The notes under the pieces are model-generated. The model ran no database searches. It was not told the origin of the DNA and saw nothing but the letters and a program-made list of their open reading frames with translations. 64,000 nucleotides of DNA, taken from the NCBI GenBank assembly GCA_020633775.1, contig JACKDA010000003.1:95802-159801 (forward strand), written 5' to 3'. The position numbers and the translations under genes are program-made. The DNA comes from Gemmatimonadales bacterium (GTDB taxonomy: Bacteria > Gemmatimonadota > Gemmatimonadetes > Gemmatimonadales > GWC2-71-9). This document shows positions 62,090-64,000 of this stretch, piece after piece; the first letter of the stretch is position 1, and each line of letters starts with the position of its first letter.

Positions 62090-63961
62090 ATGGCGTCCAC
62101 GTCCGGCCGACGGCTGGCGGTGCTCTCGCTCACCGCGCTCGGTATCGTGTACGGTGACATCGGCACCTCACCGCTCTATGCGATCCGCGAGTCGCTCCAA
62201 CCCGCCCACGGCCTGCCGGTCTCCGCGGCGAACGTCCTCGGTGTCCTGTCGTGCATTGTCTGGTCGCTCATCATCGTCATCTCGATCAAGTACCTCGGCT
62301 ACATCCTGCGCGCCGACGATCACGGCGAGGGCGGCATCCTCGCCCTCGCCTCGCTGGCCACCCCGATGGACACCGGGGCGACCCGGAGCCGTCGCGGGCT
62401 GGTGCTCCTCGGTCTCGCCGGCACCGCCCTGCTCTACGGTGACGGGGCCATCACCCCGGCCATCTCGGTGCTGAGCGCCGTGGAGGGCCTCGCCGTCGCG
62501 ACGCCCGTGTTCACGCCGTACGTGATTCCGATCACCCTCGGGATCCTCATCGCCCTCTTCCTCGCGCAGCATCACGGCACCGGGCGGGTCGGGGGAGTGT
62601 TCGGACCGATCGTGGTCCTCTGGCTGCTCACGCTCGCGACCCTCGGGATCGCGCAGCTCATCCGGCAGCCGGCGGCGCTCGCCGCGCTCGACCCGCGCCA
62701 TGCGATGGCGTTCTTCTCCGCCAACGGCTCGCGCGCCTTCATCGTCCTGGGTTCGGTCTTCCTCGTCGTCACGGGTGGCGAGGCCCTCTATGCCGACCTC
62801 GGGCACTTCGGGACGCGCCCGATTCGGCTCGCCTGGTTCGGGCTCGCGCTGCCGGCGCTGCTGCTCAACTACTTCGGCCAGGGCGCGCTGCTGCTGGAGA
62901 CGCCGGAGGCGATCCGCAATCCCTTCTACCTCATGGTGCCGGCGTGGGCGCTGTACCCGGTGGTGGGCCTCGCGACGGCCGCGACGGTGGTGGCCTCGCA
63001 GGCGCTGATCTCGGGTGCCTACTCGCTGACCCTCCAGGCCGTGCGACTTGGCTGCCTCCCGCGAATGCGGATCGAACACACCTCCGACCGGGAGAAGGGG
63101 CAGATCTACATCCCGGCGGTGAACCGGTTCCTGATGGTCGCGTGCCTCGCGCTCGTCGTGGGCTTCGGATCCTCGGCGGCACTCGCCTCGGCATACGGGG
63201 TGGCGGTCACCACCACGATGGTCATCACGACCGTGCTGTTCCACGCGGTGGCTCGCACCCGGTGGGGCTGGTCACGGTGGCATGCGGGCGTGCTGACCGC
63301 GGCGTTCCTCGCCATCGACCTGGCGTTCTTCGGGGCCAACCTGCTCAAGATCCCCGACGGGGGGTGGTTCCCGATCGCCGTCGGGAGCGCGATCCTGGCC
63401 CTGATGCTGATCTGGCGCCGCGGGCGACGTGGCCTCGCCGCGAAACTCCGCGGTCGGGACCTGCCACCCGAGGCCTTCGCCGCGAGCCTCGCACATGGGA
63501 TGCCGACCCGGGTGCCCGGCGTCGCCGTGTTCCTGATCCGGGAGCCCGACGTGACCCCTCCGGCGCTGCTGCACAACCTGAAGCACAACCGGGTCCTGCA
63601 CGAGCACGTGCTCCTGCTCACCGTGGTCACCGAGGGCGGGCCCACGATCGCCGCCGCTGACCGGGTCACGCACCGCCCCCTGGGGCACGGAATGCACCAA
63701 GTGACGATCCGCTTCGGGTACCGGGAGGATCAGGACGTGCCGGGCACGCTGCGCGCGCTCACCCTCGAGGGCGTGCCGCCGCTGACGCAGCCGACCTACT
63801 TCCTCGCGCGCGAGCGGGTGGTCCGTGCGCGGCGCACCGGCACCCTCGGGCCGTTGCTGCCCATCTTCGCGTGGCTGAACCGGAATGCGCCGTCGGCGAG
63901 CGCCCACTTCCGGTTGCCGCCGAACCGTGTCGTGGAACTTGGTGCACAGGTGGAGTTGTAG
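62090..63961 (+). CDS. kup: Kup, potassium uptake transporter
   Basis: 623-residue KUP/HAK/KT family K+/H+ symporter of the inner membrane. The first helix carries GIVYGDIGTSPLYAIRE, then DDHGEGGILALASL and LLYGDGAITPAISVLSAVEGL, with about twelve membrane segments and a C-terminal cytosolic domain (HGMPTRVPGVAVFLI, HNRVLHEHVLLLTV). AGGAGG lies 5 bases before the ATG. It is divergent from the kdpDE-like pair across 139 bases, which suggests shared potassium-related control, though no KdpE site was identified. Confidence 0.96.
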   Translation: MASTSGRRLAVLSLTALGIVYGDIGTSPLYAIRESLQPAHGLPVSAANVLGVLSCIVWSLIIVISIKYLGYILRADDHGEGGILALASLATPMDTGATRSRRGLVLLGLAGTALLYGDGAITPAISVLSAVEGLAVATPVFTPYVIPITLGILIALFLAQHHGTGRVGGVFGPIVVLWLLTLATLGIAQLIRQPAALAALDPRHAMAFFSANGSRAFIVLGSVFLVVTGGEALYADLGHFGTRPIRLAWFGLALPALLLNYFGQGALLLETPEAIRNPFYLMVPAWALYPVVGLATAATVVASQALISGAYSLTLQAVRLGCLPRMRIEHTSDREKGQIYIPAVNRFLMVACLALVVGFGSSAALASAYGVAVTTTMVITTVLFHAVARTRWGWSRWHAGVLTAAFLAIDLAFFGANLLKIPDGGWFPIAVGSAILALMLIWRRGRRGLAAKLRGRDLPPEAFAASLAHGMPTRVPGVAVFLIREPDVTPPALLHNLKHNRVLHEHVLLLTVVTEGGPTIAAADRVTHRPLGHGMHQVTIRFGYREDQDVPGTLRALTLEGVPPLTQPTYFLARERVVRARRTGTLGPLLPIFAWLNRNAPSASAHFRLPPNRVVELGAQVEL

Positions 63962-64000
63962 CGGGAGGACTCGCGCGGGCGAGAGCCCGACCGACCTCAC

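Overview
This is a gene-dense, very GC-rich bacterial window. Most genes sit in tight same-strand runs joined by ATGA, GTGA or longer overlaps. The content points to a Gram-negative, most likely a member of Gemmatimonadota: large Ser/Thr kinases with TPR tails, a PEP-CTERM protein, outer-membrane barrels, lipoproteins with beta-propellers, S9, DUF885 and PIG-L exported enzymes, and QueC/QueE. The phylum is inferred from gene content and base composition, not from a marker gene search. I see no rRNA or tRNA gene.

Layout. 1-6308 (+): the tail of a [NiFe]-hydrogenase cytochrome b subunit, a maturation protease and hypABFCDE; HypA lacks its zinc finger. 6327-9448 (-): a TPR Ser/Thr kinase and a small membrane protein behind a 14-codon leader ORF. 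9501-13628 (+): queC, queE, an HD-like hydrolase with altered metal ligands, a pseudokinase-kinase fusion and a cold-shock gene. 13710-20146 (-): infA, an M3 peptidase, an MFS transporter, a PIG-L enzyme and small proteins. 20219-24003: acnA (+) and a sigma-70 factor (-), convergent on a shared terminator. 24282-27078 (-): the three-gene proton-translocating transhydrogenase, divergent from the threonine operon thrA-thrB-thrC (27199-31903, +), with overlapping -35 boxes.

32126-40367 (+) is the most distinctive block: a PEP-CTERM protein followed by five coupled genes (GT-C-like membrane protein, BcsB-like lipoprotein, MshEN-GT2 fusion, second GT-C-like membrane protein, outer-membrane barrel). 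I read it as a cyclic-di-GMP-controlled exopolysaccharide synthesis and export locus in which an N-terminal MshEN domain replaces the usual PilZ domain. 40368-48395 (-) encodes exported enzymes: GH3 glycosidase, S9 peptidase, Prx/BCP-like protein, sorbosone-dehydrogenase-like propeller and a DUF885 lipoprotein. 48538-49226 holds a REP-associated tyrosine transposase with its own palindrome pair. metX-metB (49211-51278, -) lies behind a promoter, a SAM-II riboswitch and a hairpin. ettA follows, then hicBA between long inverted repeats. 54007-57745 (-) holds membrane, propeller and barrel proteins of unknown role. A 41-bp tandem array fills much of 57746-58924. The window ends with a helical orphan protein, a KdpE/short-KdpD pair and divergent kup.

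Regulatory reading. Several ATG starts have a TANNNT box ending exactly 6 bases upstream (queC, queE, the fused kinase, thrA, the M3 peptidase, the 14-codon leader; ettA has 8) and no Shine-Dalgarno site. This suggests leaderless transcripts. Other genes keep clear GGAGG-type sites.
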